Assembly: GCA_963573385.1 (NCBI GenBank)
Contig: CAUYLG010033243.1
Coordinates: forward strand, 1 to 64,000
DNA length: 64,000 nt
Direction: 5' to 3'
Source: Cacajao melanocephalus
Taxonomy: Eukaryota; Chordata; Mammalia; Primates; Pitheciidae
Shown in pieces: positions 61,971 through 64,000 of the stretch (the stretch's first letter is position 1; every line of letters starts with the position of its first letter). The notes beneath the pieces are model-generated. The model made no database searches and was not told the origin of the DNA. It saw nothing but the letters and a program-made list of their open reading frames with translations. The position numbers and the translations under genes were made by a program.

Positions 61971-63233
61971 GGGACTGCCTGAAAGGAATGGTACATTAAT
62001 CAGCGTCTCAAAATTTTGTTCTATAAATGCTTGATGCCAGGAACTCAGATAAAGACAATTTATGTCAGTAGATTCCGATTGACAAGGAGAAGATGAACAG
62101 AAGTTCTTATCTGAAAGCTACTGAGTCTGCCTTAGCTGTTGTTAATCGGTGTATGAATTCTTTAGGCATACTATAAAGGACAGTGGGTGAGTGCTGGTTG
62201 TAAAATTAATTAAGATAATGTAATAAGATCCTTGAGCAATTTTATAAATTGCCACCCTATTTAAATATAACTTTCTGATCAATAGTATATGAGAACACAC
62301 TGTGTTCAGGAAAAAAAAAAAAGAACTGAAGGAAGTTACTGTCATGATTATCTGTGCTGTCTTGAATAAAAAAGTAGCAGGTGAAGTTGTCTTTCTGTAG
62401 GCACACGTAACAGCTGAGCAGAAGGAAAACAGCAGCACTGCTCCTCCCCGGCTCACAGAAATATTGACTCCTTTTTTAGTGATACTAAGTCTCATCTAAA
62501 TGATTAAATCTTTAAAAAGAATGCCAAATACCGAGCAAATGGTAATTACAATGCCTAATCCACCTCCTCACTTCTTCGTGCAAGACAATATTTACTCTGG
62601 GTTATGTGTTTGCCAGAACAATCACAGCCCAGCTTCAGCTGGTGGGTGTTCAGCTGTATCTTTGCCATGCGTTTTTGCAGGATGCTATGAAGACCCAACT
62701 GAAACTAAGAAGCTTCGTCAATGGTTAAAAATGTCTCACTAGAAATGTATTTGCATTTCCCTTGGATCTCAATTTGATTTCTTTTTTTATTCCAAATAAT
62801 TTTAGCTCCCTTCTCTCTTCCTTCCTTTGCTATGTGCCTAATCTCACAAGCCATATGTGATAATGAGTTTTTTTTAAATTTTATAGTCCCTTTTAGTTTA
62901 TATAATGGGTTTAGTCCTTACTGAGTTTCTACCATGTACTCAGCACACTGCTAGTTATTGAAGTCCAGATCTACCAAAACTGACATTAAATAAAACAGAA
63001 GACTGAAATTCCAACACTTTATGGAGCACATTGTCATGACATTAATAGGATTATGTCAATCATTATGCATTGTGGATAGTTATCTTCTTTCAGAAAAGTT
63101 ATTTTACAATACATTTATATGTCTCATTATCATTTTATCATGTTTGAACCATTATTTGCAAATTAAATGCTTTAATTTTTTTCAATTGAATTTTTTCAGT
63201 TCCTTCCAATTCCCCTCAAACATTTTTCACAAT
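61971..63233. other. Unique intron
   Basis: No repeat family recognised. An 80-codon + strand frame at 62500-62742 lies in non-repetitive sequence but has no recognised domain. The antisense 117-codon frame at 62142-62495 is likewise unsupported. Confidence 0.45.
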
Positions 63234-63743
63234 TGTATTAATTTCCTATTACTGCTGTAACAAATTATCACAAATTTAGTGTCTTAAAATAACACAAGTG
63301 TATTGTCTTATAGTTCTGGAGGTCAGAAGTTTGAAATGGGTCTCTCTAGACTAAAATCAAGGTGTTAGCAGGGCTGCATGCCTTTTCTGAAGGCTCTACG
63401 GAGAATCTGTTTTCTTGCCCTTTTCAGCTTCTAGAAGCTGCTTGCATTCATTGGCTTATGGCCACCTTCTGTCTTCAAAGCCAGTGATGACCAATGGAGT
63501 GTTTCTGGTTATGCCTTCTTGCTGGTCTGGCTCTTTTGCCTCCCTCTTCCTCATTAAAGGAGATTTGTGATATTTTAGGTCTTCTCACATGATCCAAGCT
63601 AATCTTCTTATTTTAAATCCAGCGGATCAGCCATCTTAATCCGATCTCCAACCTTAATTCTCCTATGTAACATAATACGTTCACACGTCCAAGGGGAAAG
63701 GATGTGAACATCTTTGGTGGTGGGCATTAGTCTACCTATCACA
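63234..63743 (-). mobile_element. MaLR/MLT-type LTR, antisense
   Basis: tgtattaatttcctattact, gctgtaacaaattatcacaa, tagttctggaggtcagaagt, gctttcaaagccagtgatga-like text near 63473, and catctttggtggtgggcatt follow the reverse complement of a MaLR-class LTR. About 510 bp, near complete. The exact subfamily name is uncertain. Sequence 63744-64000 shows nothing recognisable. Confidence 0.7.
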
Positions 63744-64000
63744 AATATGTAGTGATTCTCTCTTTCCCATTTCAGAAGTTAAATGTTATTTAGTAAGCCT
63801 TTTTCTTCTTACTGCATAGTTTGGAATGGGAGTCCCTCTTCTCTTCAGCAGTTTGTGACTTAGAAATCACTTGCTTTCAGGACCAACTAAACAAACTATG
63901 AAGACTCATCTGGTTTGCAGTATCCTATAGCCTCTTAAACATCTCTTTCTGGTATCCTTCTGCTCAAGGTCTTCCTGTTGTCTTCCTTAATCTACAGCTG

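Overview
This is vertebrate nuclear DNA, almost certainly human or another ape/Old World primate. Alu elements, primate L1 3' ends and a THE1/MST-type LTR appear throughout, and no bacterial gene organisation is present. The window is gene-poor and AT-rich. Its only protein-coding sequence that I can support is one 138-bp exon at 1221-1358 on the + strand. It encodes 45 complete residues beginning [15 protein letters not shown], which I recognise as part of the extracellular glutamate-binding domain of metabotropic glutamate receptor 8 (GRM8). Everything else is intron, so the window runs in the sense direction of GRM8. The next GRM8 exon is not seen before 64000, so the downstream intron is longer than 62.6 kb.

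Layout. 1-5.4 kb: the exon, two Alus, an antisense L2 split by a third Alu, and a truncated L1 tail. 5.4-17.2 kb: mostly unique intron with MER5A, MER58, MIR and L2 relics. 17.2-18.9 kb: an L1 insertion with a 5' inversion. 19-34 kb: unique sequence with a head-to-head Alu pair, several MIRs, L2 and an Alu whose tail became a (CA)n microsatellite. 34.1-36.4 kb: a nearly full-length Tigger1 DNA transposon with a dead transposase. 38.2-44.2 kb: a tract of old sense-oriented L1, one copy carrying a younger L1 and an AT-rich microsatellite. 45-49 kb: L2, a 217-bp polypyrimidine tract and an L1 tail. 50-58 kb: Alu, L1 fragment, the best-preserved antisense L2, and a three-level nest (hAT-type transposon, then Alu, then MaLR LTR). 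58-64 kb: MLT1-type LTRs, one of them splitting a MIR, plus MER5A.

The short open reading frames across the window are chance or lie in repeats. None has the features of an independent gene. I found no CRISPR array, tRNA, rRNA or undescribed biological system. The interest lies in the insertion history, a few structure-prone tracts, and two or three unique segments that could be regulatory. Repeat family names were assigned by eye from memory of consensus sequences. Boundaries supported by target-site duplications are good to a few bases; those of ancient L2, MIR and L1M are good only to tens of bases or worse.
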